DNA of 64,000 nucleotides, taken from the NCBI RefSeq assembly GCF_040796495.1, contig NZ_JBFNQN010000004.1, positions 186,001-250,000 of the forward strand, in the 5' to 3' direction. Shown here one piece after another: positions 36,225-45,047 of this stretch. The notes beneath the pieces are model-generated. The model saw only the letters and a list, made by a program, of their open reading frames with translations, was not told the DNA's origin and made no database searches. Every line of letters begins with the position of its first letter. Within the stretch, counting starts at the first letter, position 1. The DNA comes from Kineococcus endophyticus (GTDB lineage: Bacteria; Actinomycetota; Actinomycetes; Actinomycetales; Kineococcaceae). The position numbers and the translations under genes are program-made.

Positions 36225-37268
36225 TCAGAGCGTCGCGGTGTCGATGACGAACCGGTAGCGGACGTCGGAGGCGAGGACGCGCTCGTACGCCTCGTTCACC
36301 GTGTCGGCTGCGATGACCTCGACCTCGGAACCGATGCCGTGCTCGGCGCAGAAGTCCAGCATCTCCTGGGTCTCGCGGATGCCGCCGATGTTGGAACCGG
36401 CGAAGCTCTTGTTGCCGCCGACGACGGAGAACATGCTGAGGGACAGCGGCTTGTCGGGCAGGCCGACGTTCACCATCGCGCCGTGGGGCCGCAGGAGCGA
36501 CAGGTAGGCGTCGAAGTCGAGCATCGCGCTGACGGTGTTGAGGATGATGTCGAACTGCCCGCGCAGGGCCTTGAAGGTGTCCGGGTCGGACGTCGCGTGG
36601 TAGTGGTCGGCGCCGAGGCGCAGACCGTCCTCCTGCTTCTTCAGCGACTGCGACAGCACGGTCACCTCGGCGCCCAGGGCGTGGGCGATCTTGACGCCCA
36701 TGTGGCCGAGCCCGCCGAGGCCGACGACGGCGACCTTCTTGCCGGGGCCGGCGCCCCACTGCTTCAGCGGCGAGTACGTGGTGATCCCCGCGCACAGCAG
36801 GGGCGCGGCGACGTCGAGGTCGATGCCCTCGGGGATCCCGCAGACGAAACCCTCGGTGACGACGATGGCCTGGGAGTACCCGCCGTGGGTGGGCTGGCCG
36901 TCCTTGCCGACGCTGTTGTAGGTGCCGATCATGCCCTTGACGCAGAACTGCTCGTCGCCGGCGACGCAGTTCTCGCACTCCCCGCAGGAGTCGACCATGC
37001 AACCGACGCCGACGCGGTCGCCGACCTTGAACTTCGTGACCTCCGAGCCGACCTCCTCGACGATCCCGGCGATCTCGTGGCCCACGACGACGGGGTACGT
37101 CGCGGGGCCCCACTCGCTGCGGGCGGTGTGGATGTCGGAGTGGCAGATGCCGGCGAACTTGATGTCGATCTTGACGTCCTTGGGTCCGACGTCGCGACGC
37201 TCGACCTCGAAGGGCGTCAGCGGGTCGGTCGGGGACGTGGCGGCGTACGCCTTGACGGTGGTGGGCAC
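36225..37268 (-). CDS. Zinc-dependent alcohol dehydrogenase, YahK/AdhC-like
   Basis: 347 residues. Catalytic zinc ligands Cys in GICHSD near 46 and GHE in VVGHEIAG near 68; structural zinc cysteines in GECENC and the flanking Cys ([13 protein letters not shown]); Rossmann [11 protein letters not shown] near 180. This is the NADP-preferring cinnamyl-alcohol/aldehyde reductase branch. GTG 37268 has GGAG 6-9 bases upstream. Single gene ended by a large hairpin. Confidence 0.92.
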   Translation of the reverse strand: MPTTVKAYAATSPTDPLTPFEVERRDVGPKDVKIDIKFAGICHSDIHTARSEWGPATYPVVVGHEIAGIVEEVGSEVTKFKVGDRVGVGCMVDSCGECENCVAGDEQFCVKGMIGTYNSVGKDGQPTHGGYSQAIVVTEGFVCGIPEGIDLDVAAPLLCAGITTYSPLKQWGAGPGKKVAVVGLGGLGHMGVKIAHALGAEVTVLSQSLKKQEDGLRLGADHYHATSDPDTFKALRGQFDIILNTVSAMLDFDAYLSLLRPHGAMVNVGLPDKPLSLSMFSVVGGNKSFAGSNIGGIRETQEMLDFCAEHGIGSEVEVIAADTVNEAYERVLASDVRYRFVIDTATL

Positions 37269-37443
37269 GACTGCTCCATGGGGTCGGATGGACGGGGGGA
37301 CGTGCGCACCGTTGCGCTCGTGCACCACGCTAACCCCGGGCAACCGGTGCCGCCCCTCGGGGTGGTTGCACGCTCTACCAGAAGCGGGGACGGTCCCCGG
37401 GCCGCACGATGGTGGGGTGTGCAGAACCACTCCGGGAGCGGAC

Positions 37444-37806
37444 ATGGACCTCCCCGCGGACCTCAGCGCCGCGCGTCGGGCCCGCGCCTTCGTCCGGGAC
37501 AGCGCCTGCCCCGACCACGGCGGCGAGAACCTCGACCGCGCCCTGCTGGCCGTGTCGGAACTGACGGTCAACGCCGTCGAGCACGGCGCCCCACCGCTGC
37601 ACGCGCACCTCGACTGCCGCGACGGCGTGCTGCACCTGGAGGTCAGCGACGGCAGTTCCGCTCCGCCGCAGCACACCTCACCGGACACGTCGGCGGAGTC
37701 GGGCCGGGGCGTGGGTCTGGTGGCGGCGGTGTGCGCCGACTGGGGCGTGCGCGAGGAACAGCCCGGCAAGACCGTCTGGTGCGACCTGGCCGAACGGGCC
37801 GACTGA
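37444..37806 (+). CDS. RsbW-like anti-sigma/ATP-binding kinase domain
   Basis: 120 residues, a HATPase_c_2 domain. N-box [10 protein letters not shown] near 40, a G1-like VSDGSSAPP and a G2 loop [10 protein letters not shown] near 87. Such stand-alone domains phosphorylate STAS antagonists and bind sigma factors in partner switching. ATG 37444 has GGGAG upstream; an in-frame GTG at 37417 is an alternative. It converges with the LOV-PP2C gene with only 9 bases between stops, suggesting a functional pair. Confidence 0.84.
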   Translation: MDLPADLSAARRARAFVRDSACPDHGGENLDRALLAVSELTVNAVEHGAPPLHAHLDCRDGVLHLEVSDGSSAPPQHTSPDTSAESGRGVGLVAAVCADWGVREEQPGKTVWCDLAERAD

Positions 37807-37815
37807 CCGGACCGG

Positions 37816-39918
37816 TCAGCCGACCCGGACCGCGACGATGGCGACGTCGTCGTCGCTGCCGTCGGGCAGCATCCGGTCCAGCAGTGCGTCGCAGACCATC
37901 TCGACGTCGAGGTCGGACAGGTCGCACACGACGGACCGCAGCTCGGCGAGTCGGTCCTCCATCGAGCGGTCGCGGCGCTCGACGAGGCCGTCGGTGTAGA
38001 GGAGCAGCAGGGACCCGGGCGCGAGGACGTCCTCGTGCTGGTCCCGCTGCTGTCCCGAGCCCAGGCCCAGCACGATGCCGTCGCCCTCGAGCATGCGGAC
38101 CTCGCCGTCGGGAGCGGCGGCGACGGGGGGCAGGTGGCCCGCGGTGCACCAGCGGATGCCGCGTTCCCCGGGACCCGCGTCGAGCTGCAGGACCACGCCC
38201 GTCGCCAGCGTCGTGACGCCCAGACCCTCGAGCAGTTCGTCGAGGCGGCGCACGACCTCGGCCGGCTGGGCCGAACGGTCGTAGGCCAGCGCCCGCACGA
38301 GCGTGCGCAGCTGCCCCATCGCCGCGGCGGCCAGGACGTCGTGGCCCATGACGTCGCCGATGACGACGACGGTGGACCCGTCCGGCTGGGTGAACGCGTC
38401 GTACCAGTCGCCACCGACCTGCGCGGCCTCGGCCGCCGGGTGGTACCGCGTCGCGACGGACAGCCCCGGCGACGGCGTGGGTGGTGTCAACAGGCTGCGC
38501 TGCAACGTCTCCGACGCCATCCGTTGTTGCGCGTAGAGCCGGGCGTTCTCCAGGGCGACGCCGGCACGGGCACCGAGGTCGGTGGCCGTCGCGAGGTCGT
38601 CGGGCGTGAACGGCGGGCGGTCCGGACCGGACAGCAGGGTCAGGGACCCCGTCACGGCTCCCCGCGCGCGCAACGGCACGACGACCGCGCTGCCGAGCCC
38701 CAACCGGCGCAGGACGTCAGCCGTCTCGCGGGTGGCGGTCACGACGTCGACGTGGTCGTCCTCGAGGGAGACGAGGGTGGGGCCGAGGTCACCGCGCAGG
38801 ACCCGCATGGAGATCGAGTTGTCGCCCAGGTCGGCGTGCATCTCCTGGAAGCGTGCGGCGTCCGCGGCCATGGCCGGGTCCGCGTGGGAGGCGCGGATGT
38901 GCCGGGTGCGTCCGGTGGTGTCCAGGAGCGTCGCGAACGCCCACTCGGCGAACTCCGGCACGACCAGGGAGGGCAGGAGGTCCTGCGCCGCATCGGGATC
39001 GAGCACCTCGGACAGCTGGTCGGTGACGCCGGAGAGGAACTCCAGCCGGCGGCGGGCGTCGCGGGCGGCCGCGAGGGCCTCGTCGCGTTCGCGCTCGGCC
39101 TGCACCCGGAGGGTCACGTCCGACTGGACGCCGACGTGGTGGGTGACGGTCCCCGCCGAGTCCCGCACGGGGGAGATGACGACCTCGTTCCAGAAGGCCG
39201 TCCCGTCCTTGCGGTAGTTCAGGAGGAGCTCGGTGACGGTCTCACCCGTGTCGAGCGCCGCCCGGATGCGGCGCACGGCCTCGCGGTCGGTCTCCGGCCC
39301 CTGGAGGAACCGGCAGTTGCGCCCGAGGACCTCCCGGCCGTAGCCCGTCACCTTCTCGAACGCCGGGTTGACCCACACGAGCGGGTTGTCGGGCTGGTTG
39401 GGGTCGGAGATCGTGAACGAGAGGTCGCTGGCGAGGACCGCGCGCGAGTGCAGGCGTTCGGCGGACTGCTGGGCGTCGCGGACCATGCCCGCTTCCCGCA
39501 GCGGCAGCAGTGCGACCAGGGCCAGGCTCGTCAGGGCGTCCACGGGCGCGTCGGTCAGCGGCAGCCCGATCACCCACAGCGCCTCGCGCTCGTGGGACAT
39601 GTCCGACGACCGGGCGGCGGTCACGCGCTCGCCGTGGACCGGCTCGCCGTGGGCGATGCGCGACAGCGGGGACGCGTCGTTGGCGGGGTCGCTGATGTCG
39701 TCGCCCGTCGAGCTCTCCAGGCCGGCGCGGCGGGACCACTCGTCGACCGGGCAGGGGAGCTTCACGCCGGGGGCGAGCTGCTCGGCCAGGGGGTTGGCGA
39801 ACAGGACGGTGCCGTCCTCGACCCGCACCAGGAGCACCGCCCCCGGTTGCCCGTGCAGGACCTGCGGCAGGCCCTCGCTCAGGGCGCCACCGGCCACGGT
39901 CACGCTCGTCCCGTCCAT
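37816..39918 (-). CDS. LOV-GAF-PP2C (SpoIIE-type) phosphatase, putative blue-light receptor
   Basis: 700 residues. Residues 20-140 are PAS-like. Residues about 170-280 form a LOV domain with the photoactive-cysteine motif GRNCRFLQG (Cys202) and the other FMN contacts [12 protein letters not shown] and HHVGVQSD. A linker helix and a GAF domain (about 300-460) follow, then PP2C/SpoIIE from about 490 with metal ligands in VGGDWYD, GDVMGHD and LYTDGL. In this architecture light on LOV is expected to change phosphatase activity toward a STAS-type protein. ATG 39918 chosen; GTG 39924 is two codons upstream. Convergent with the RsbW-like gene. Confidence 0.92.
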   Translation of the reverse strand: MDGTSVTVAGGALSEGLPQVLHGQPGAVLLVRVEDGTVLFANPLAEQLAPGVKLPCPVDEWSRRAGLESSTGDDISDPANDASPLSRIAHGEPVHGERVTAARSSDMSHEREALWVIGLPLTDAPVDALTSLALVALLPLREAGMVRDAQQSAERLHSRAVLASDLSFTISDPNQPDNPLVWVNPAFEKVTGYGREVLGRNCRFLQGPETDREAVRRIRAALDTGETVTELLLNYRKDGTAFWNEVVISPVRDSAGTVTHHVGVQSDVTLRVQAERERDEALAAARDARRRLEFLSGVTDQLSEVLDPDAAQDLLPSLVVPEFAEWAFATLLDTTGRTRHIRASHADPAMAADAARFQEMHADLGDNSISMRVLRGDLGPTLVSLEDDHVDVVTATRETADVLRRLGLGSAVVVPLRARGAVTGSLTLLSGPDRPPFTPDDLATATDLGARAGVALENARLYAQQRMASETLQRSLLTPPTPSPGLSVATRYHPAAEAAQVGGDWYDAFTQPDGSTVVVIGDVMGHDVLAAAAMGQLRTLVRALAYDRSAQPAEVVRRLDELLEGLGVTTLATGVVLQLDAGPGERGIRWCTAGHLPPVAAAPDGEVRMLEGDGIVLGLGSGQQRDQHEDVLAPGSLLLLYTDGLVERRDRSMEDRLAELRSVVCDLSDLDVEMVCDALLDRMLPDGSDDDVAIVAVRVG

Positions 39919-40096
39919 CGTCACGCACCCTAGCCGCGGGTGCTGACACCCGCGAGCGACGGCGGGGGAGGGGCGTCCCGTGGTCGCGCGCATCCGCTCC
40001 GTGAGGGACGCCGCGCCGTTGGAGTGACGTCGATGGTACGTCCGGTGACCGTTGCGGCGCAGCCTCCGACGGGTGTCGTCCGCGTGAACCGGGGCA

Positions 40097-40369
40097 GTGC
40101 ACACTGTTCACGTGATCGCCTCGCACGACCAGTGGCTCGACGGCCTCGACGACGTCCTGCGCGCCGAAGCCCTGCACTGCCTGCTGGCCGGCACCTACTC
40201 GCGGCAGCTGCTGGAGTCCCTGCGTCGGGACGGCCCGGCGATCTCGCGCCGCGAGCGCGGCCTGGACGACCCCGAGAAGGCGCAGCCGGGCGATCCGCTG
40301 GGCGCGAACCTGCAGACGTTCCTGCGCGAGCGGCTCGTCATGCAGGCCCCCGAACCCGCGCCCCTCTGA
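40097..40369 (+). CDS. Small hypothetical protein
   Basis: 90 residues, charged and helical (SRQLLESLRRDG, LQTFLRERLVMQ), with strong third-position GC supporting coding. It starts at GTG 40097, or GTG 40112. Divergent from the LOV phosphatase across about 180 bases and convergent to a GGDEF-EAL gene. No family recognised. Confidence 0.55.
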   Translation: MHTVHVIASHDQWLDGLDDVLRAEALHCLLAGTYSRQLLESLRRDGPAISRRERGLDDPEKAQPGDPLGANLQTFLRERLVMQAPEPAPL

Positions 40370-40376
40370 GGCCGGC

Positions 40377-42614
40377 TCAGACGACGACGGTCCTGCGCAG
40401 CAGCGCGGGGACCTCCCCGGCGGGGACGGGACGCGAGAACAGGTAGCCCTGGACCAGGTCGCACCCGAGGCCGCGCAGCAGCTCCACCTGCTCGGGCCGC
40501 TCGACACCCTCCGCGACGACGACCAGCCCGAACGTGTGGGCGGCGTGCACCATCAGACCGACGAGGGCCACGTCCTGCGGCGCGTCCGCGACGATGAAGC
40601 TCCGGTCGATCTTCAGGGCGTCCAGCGGCAGCGTGCGGAACTGCTCGATCGAGGTGTAGCCGGTCCCGTAGTCGTCCAGGCTCAACCGGACGCCGAGGTC
40701 GCGGACCGCGTGCAGGTTCGGCAGCATTGCGGGGCCGTCGAGCACGACCGTCTCGGTGGCCTCCAGGACGAGCAGGTGCGGGGGCAGCCCGCTCGTGGCC
40801 AGGACCTCCGCGACGTCCGCCACCAGCGTCGTCTCGGCCAGGTGCCGGCCGGACAGGTTGACCGCCACGTGCACGTCCTCGTCCACCGTGCCGTCGGCGC
40901 GCCACCGGGCGAGCTGTCCCGCGGCCTGCGCCATCACCCAGCGACCGAGGTCGCAGACGAGGTCGCTGCGCTCGGCGACGGGGATGAACTCGTCCGGCGG
41001 GACGAGGCCGTGACCGGACCGGTGCCAGCGCACGAGCGCCTCGAAGCCCCGCGTGCCCCCGGTCTGCAGGGAGACGACGGGTTGGTAGTGCAGCACGAGC
41101 TCGCCGGCCACCAGCCCGGCGCGCAGGGCGTCCTCGAGGGCCGCCTGCCCGCTCAGCTCGGTGCGCAGCGCGTCGTCGAAGAACCACGTGCGGGCCCCGC
41201 CGGCCGCCTTGGCGCGGGCGGCGGCCGTCACGGCCTCGTGCAGCAGTTCGGTGGCCTCCGTGCACCGGCCGGCGTCCTGGAGGGCGACGCCCACGCTGCA
41301 GGTGAGGTCCAGGGTCCGGCCGGCGGCCTGCACGGGGAAGCGGCACAGCCGCTCGGCGACGCGGGCCAGCGCCGCCTCGTCCTGCACGTCCTCGACCACG
41401 ACGACGAACTCGTCACCCCCGAGCCGGCCGACGCGGTCGAGGGGGCCGACGACGTCCTCGACCGTGCGCGCGACGGCGCGCAGCACCCCGTCGCCCACCT
41501 CGTCCCCCAGGGCGTCGTTGACGCGGGCGAGGCGGTCGACGTCCACGACGAGGACGCCGGTCGTGGACCCGCTGCGCGAGGCCCGCTCCTGCGCCTGGCG
41601 CAGCAGTTCCAGCGCGCTCGCGCGGTTGGGCAGCAGCGTGAGCGCGTCGTGCGCGGCCCGGTGCTCGACCTCGGCGCGCAGCCGTTCGGTGCGCCGGGCC
41701 CAGCGCAGCGCGGACGTGAGCGCGAACTGGGTGCGCGTGGCGCCGAGGACGATGATCAGCAGCGCGACCAGGGCGGTGTCCAGGAGGTGGTGGCCGGTCG
41801 CCTCCACCGCCTCGAGCAGCAGCATCCCGGGCACCACGAGCATCGAGACGACGACGAGCCCCAGCCGCCGCCGTCCCGTCGGGTCGGGCCGGACGTCGGG
41901 GTGGGCGACCGCGCGCATCGAGGGGTGCAGACCGGCGGCGCCCCAGGACAGGTAGGCCAGGAGCCAGCACGCCGAGTTCAGGACCAGCAGGTGCCCGTCG
42001 CTGCGGAACAACGCGAAGGTCAGGTCACCCACCGGCAGCACGAGGGCGCCCAGGGCCAGCAGCCGCGAGGACAGGTTGTACCCGCCGGCGATCGCCCCCA
42101 GCCGGACGACGAGCGCGAGGACGACGAGGTCGCACAGGGGGTAGGACAGGTCCGCCGCGCGCTGCAGCAGGGTTCCGCCGCCCTCGACCGTCGGTTCGAC
42201 GAGGAAGGCCCACAGCGGCAGCGCCATGGCCACGGTGACGAGGGCCACGTCGATGCGGCCCGCCCGGTCCAGCCGGCGGCCGCGGGTCAGCAGGACCAGC
42301 GCCACCGCCTGGAGGGGGTAGGCGGCGAGGTAGCCGAGGTCGGCCACCGACGGGTAGGGCTCGACCTGCAGGACCACCTGCAGCCAGGCGAAGGCGAGGT
42401 CCCCGCCGGCCGAGCACAGCTGCCCGGCGGCGAGCAGGAACCACGGCAGGCGCTGCGGCGGACGCCACCGCAGGGTGCCCACGACGATCGCCACCGCGGA
42501 GGCCACGGGCAGCACCTCGTAGACGACCGCCCGGAGCACGCCCACGGGCAGGGCCAGGCACCACAGGAGCAGGGCTCCCCCGACGACCAGGTACCCGGTC
42601 CACGCACGACGCAC
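40377..42614 (-). CDS. Membrane GGDEF-EAL protein, both motifs intact
   Basis: 745 residues. About eight to nine membrane helices (8-315) form the sensor. GGDEF domain about 330-485 with an intact loop GGDEF at 399-403; EAL domain about 500-740 with FEALVRWH, NLSGRHL, LSLDDYGTGYTS, LKIDRS and VAEGVE all present. It could both make and degrade c-di-GMP, with one activity probably dominant. GTG 42614 is 23 bases after the stop of the MASE1-GGDEF gene on the same strand, so they are likely co-transcribed. Confidence 0.9.
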   Translation of the reverse strand: MRRAWTGYLVVGGALLLWCLALPVGVLRAVVYEVLPVASAVAIVVGTLRWRPPQRLPWFLLAAGQLCSAGGDLAFAWLQVVLQVEPYPSVADLGYLAAYPLQAVALVLLTRGRRLDRAGRIDVALVTVAMALPLWAFLVEPTVEGGGTLLQRAADLSYPLCDLVVLALVVRLGAIAGGYNLSSRLLALGALVLPVGDLTFALFRSDGHLLVLNSACWLLAYLSWGAAGLHPSMRAVAHPDVRPDPTGRRRLGLVVVSMLVVPGMLLLEAVEATGHHLLDTALVALLIIVLGATRTQFALTSALRWARRTERLRAEVEHRAAHDALTLLPNRASALELLRQAQERASRSGSTTGVLVVDVDRLARVNDALGDEVGDGVLRAVARTVEDVVGPLDRVGRLGGDEFVVVVEDVQDEAALARVAERLCRFPVQAAGRTLDLTCSVGVALQDAGRCTEATELLHEAVTAAARAKAAGGARTWFFDDALRTELSGQAALEDALRAGLVAGELVLHYQPVVSLQTGGTRGFEALVRWHRSGHGLVPPDEFIPVAERSDLVCDLGRWVMAQAAGQLARWRADGTVDEDVHVAVNLSGRHLAETTLVADVAEVLATSGLPPHLLVLEATETVVLDGPAMLPNLHAVRDLGVRLSLDDYGTGYTSIEQFRTLPLDALKIDRSFIVADAPQDVALVGLMVHAAHTFGLVVVAEGVERPEQVELLRGLGCDLVQGYLFSRPVPAGEVPALLRRTVVV

Positions 42615-42637
42615 GTCAGTGTTCTCGTGCCGGCGTT

Positions 42638-44992
42638 CTAGAGGCTGAAGACCTCCGGCGCCGACGTCACCGGTTCGGCCGACCCCACGACCGTCGTGTT
42701 GCGCGTGGCCTTGCCCGCGTAGAGGGCGCGGTCGGCGGCCGCGTCGACGGCGAGGACGTCGAGGCCGGGAACCCACTCGCAGACCCCGACGGTGCAGGTC
42801 TGCCCGTCGGGGACCGCGGCGCGGATCCGGTCGACGACGGCCACGGCGTCCGCCGCCGAGCAGTCGGGGAGCATGAGGGCGAACTCCTCCCCACCCCAGC
42901 GGGCGAGCGTGTCCACCTCCCGCAGCTGCGCCCCGGCCGCGGCCGTGAAGGCGCGCAGGAGGTCGTCCCCGGCGAGGTGGCCGCGGGTGTCGTTGTAGCG
43001 CTTGAAGTGGTCGAGGTCGATGAGCGCGAACGTCAGCGGCGTCCGCGACCGGGTGGCGCGGGCGATCTCGGTCCGCGCGAGGTCGTCCCAGCGCCGCCGG
43101 TTGACCGCGCCCGTCAGCGGGTCGTGCTCGGCGGCCTGCGCCAGCCGGCGCAGCAGGTCGGCCCGGGTGAACGCGTGCGAGGCCTCTGCGGCGAGCCCGG
43201 ACAGGACGGCCGCGGTCGTCGGGTCGAGGCGCGCGACGCGCTCGCGCCAGACGACGCACAACACCCCGACGACGCCCCCGTCGGCGTCGACGACCGGCTG
43301 CCAGGCTCCGGAGACCTGTCCGCCGACGGCCGCGAGACGGGCGTTGGCCTGCGGGTGCATGGCCACGTCCGCGACGAAGAGCGGTTCGCAGAACAGGTAG
43401 CTCGACAACGTCAGACTGGTGTCCCGCCGGACGTCGAGGTCGAGGCGGAAGCCGTCGGGCATCCCGGTGGCGGCGGTCGCGACGAGGCGGCCTGCACCGT
43501 CGGGCTGGGCCAGGAACGCCGCCTGCGCCCCGGCGACCTCGATGGCTGCCTCGCAGACGGCCTGCCGCGGGTCGTCGGCGACGAGGACGGCGCGGGAGGC
43601 CTCGGCCAGCCGCTCGACGCGGGTCGCGTGCAGCTCGAGCTGGGCGTTGGCCCGCGCGAGCTGGGCCTCCCGGGAGCGGACCTCGGTGAGGTCGTGCATG
43701 GCGACGACGGCGCCGAGCACAGTGCCCGCCTCGTCGGTGACGGTCCGGCCGCTGCAGACGACGGGCACGGAACCCTCGCCGGGACGGGAGATGACGATCT
43801 CCGCGCCGCTGACGGAACCCTCGGCCAGGGTCCGCAGCAGGGGGATCTGCCCCGGCGTCAGCGGGGTCACCCCGTCCGGCCCGTAGAGGTGGTAGTTGTC
43901 GGCGTGGTGGGCCGGGTCGAGGCTGTCGTCGGCGTCGAGACCGTGCCACGCGCGTGCGGTGTCGTTGAACAGCAGGAGACGGCCGTCGGGGTCGGCGACG
44001 ACGATGCCGCTGCCGACGCTGGCGAGCACGGCGTCGGAGAACCGGGCGCTGCGTTCGGCCTCCGCGCGGGCCTGCTGGGCCTGCGTCGTGGCGGCCGAGA
44101 GCCGGGCCAGGAGCACGGCGCGTTCGTCGCGTCCGACCGCCAGCGCCATGCCCAGGGCGGCGACGAAACCCACGTGCACCTGCACCACGAGGGCGCGGGC
44201 GGCCTCGTCGTGGATGCCCGCGAACGGGCCGATCCCGTGGAACGTGCCGACGACCGTGACCGCGGCCACGACGAGGTCGGTGACGACGACGATCGTCGTG
44301 TCGAACCGCAGGGCCAGCCAGATCGTCGCCGCGAGCGGCAGGAACGACAGGGGGATCCCGGCCGGCCCCCAGAACACGGCTGCGTAGGCGAGGCAGGACG
44401 TCGCGACGGCCGCTGCGAGTTCGACCCGCCCGCGACGCGTGCGGGGCCACGCGACGTGAACGCGGGCCTCGAGGCGCAGGACGACGGGCGCGACGAGCAG
44501 GATGCCCGCGAAGTTCCGGGTGAACCACACGGCCGCCCCGAGCCAGCTGGGCTCCCCGCCTGCGGCCGCCACGGTGACCGTCCCCCCGACGGTTCCCACG
44601 GCGCAGGCCGTCGCCGCCGTGCCGAGCAGGACCGCGAGCTGGCGGGTGCCGAGCCCGGAACCCGGGGAGAACCAGCGGCGGCGCAACGAGGCGAACAGCT
44701 GGGCCTGGCCCAGGTTCGTGACCACGAAACCCACCAGCAGTGCCGGGCCGGCGCCCGTCAGGGCGTTGACGACCACCGTGACCGCGGCCAGGAGCGCGAT
44801 GTCGAGCCACCGGTTCCGCGTCCCGCAGAACCACGCGGCCGCCACCCCTGCGGCGGGCCAGACGAGGCTGAGGCTCGTGCCGTCCAGGATCGTGAGGCGG
44901 CCCAGGAACACCGCCACGGCGAACAGGGCCGTGAACGTCAGGCTCCGCACCGGCAGGGCCGCGCGGCCCGGGGCGGCGTCAGGATCGTTCAC
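42638..44992 (-). CDS. MASE1-PAS-GAF-GGDEF diguanylate cyclase
   Basis: 784 residues. Residues 10-300 are a MASE1-type multi-helix membrane sensor (SLVWPAAGVAAAWF near 42). A PAS domain (about 335-440) begins SVGSGIVVADPDGRLLLFND; a GAF-like domain spans about 460-600; the GGDEF domain at the end has ALIDLDHFKRYNDTRGHLAGD and the active loop WGGEEF. The catalytic loop is the functional GGEEF form. Start GTG 44992. It lies 55 bases after the neighbouring GGDEF-EAL gene and 23 before the next, giving a possible three-gene c-di-GMP operon. Confidence 0.9.
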   Translation of the reverse strand: MNDPDAAPGRAALPVRSLTFTALFAVAVFLGRLTILDGTSLSLVWPAAGVAAAWFCGTRNRWLDIALLAAVTVVVNALTGAGPALLVGFVVTNLGQAQLFASLRRRWFSPGSGLGTRQLAVLLGTAATACAVGTVGGTVTVAAAGGEPSWLGAAVWFTRNFAGILLVAPVVLRLEARVHVAWPRTRRGRVELAAAVATSCLAYAAVFWGPAGIPLSFLPLAATIWLALRFDTTIVVVTDLVVAAVTVVGTFHGIGPFAGIHDEAARALVVQVHVGFVAALGMALAVGRDERAVLLARLSAATTQAQQARAEAERSARFSDAVLASVGSGIVVADPDGRLLLFNDTARAWHGLDADDSLDPAHHADNYHLYGPDGVTPLTPGQIPLLRTLAEGSVSGAEIVISRPGEGSVPVVCSGRTVTDEAGTVLGAVVAMHDLTEVRSREAQLARANAQLELHATRVERLAEASRAVLVADDPRQAVCEAAIEVAGAQAAFLAQPDGAGRLVATAATGMPDGFRLDLDVRRDTSLTLSSYLFCEPLFVADVAMHPQANARLAAVGGQVSGAWQPVVDADGGVVGVLCVVWRERVARLDPTTAAVLSGLAAEASHAFTRADLLRRLAQAAEHDPLTGAVNRRRWDDLARTEIARATRSRTPLTFALIDLDHFKRYNDTRGHLAGDDLLRAFTAAAGAQLREVDTLARWGGEEFALMLPDCSAADAVAVVDRIRAAVPDGQTCTVGVCEWVPGLDVLAVDAAADRALYAGKATRNTTVVGSAEPVTSAPEVFSL

Positions 44993-45047
44993 CCGATGGG
45001 TGTCGGCACCCCCAGCTACCCGGAACAGTCTAGATACCGCGGGTTCC

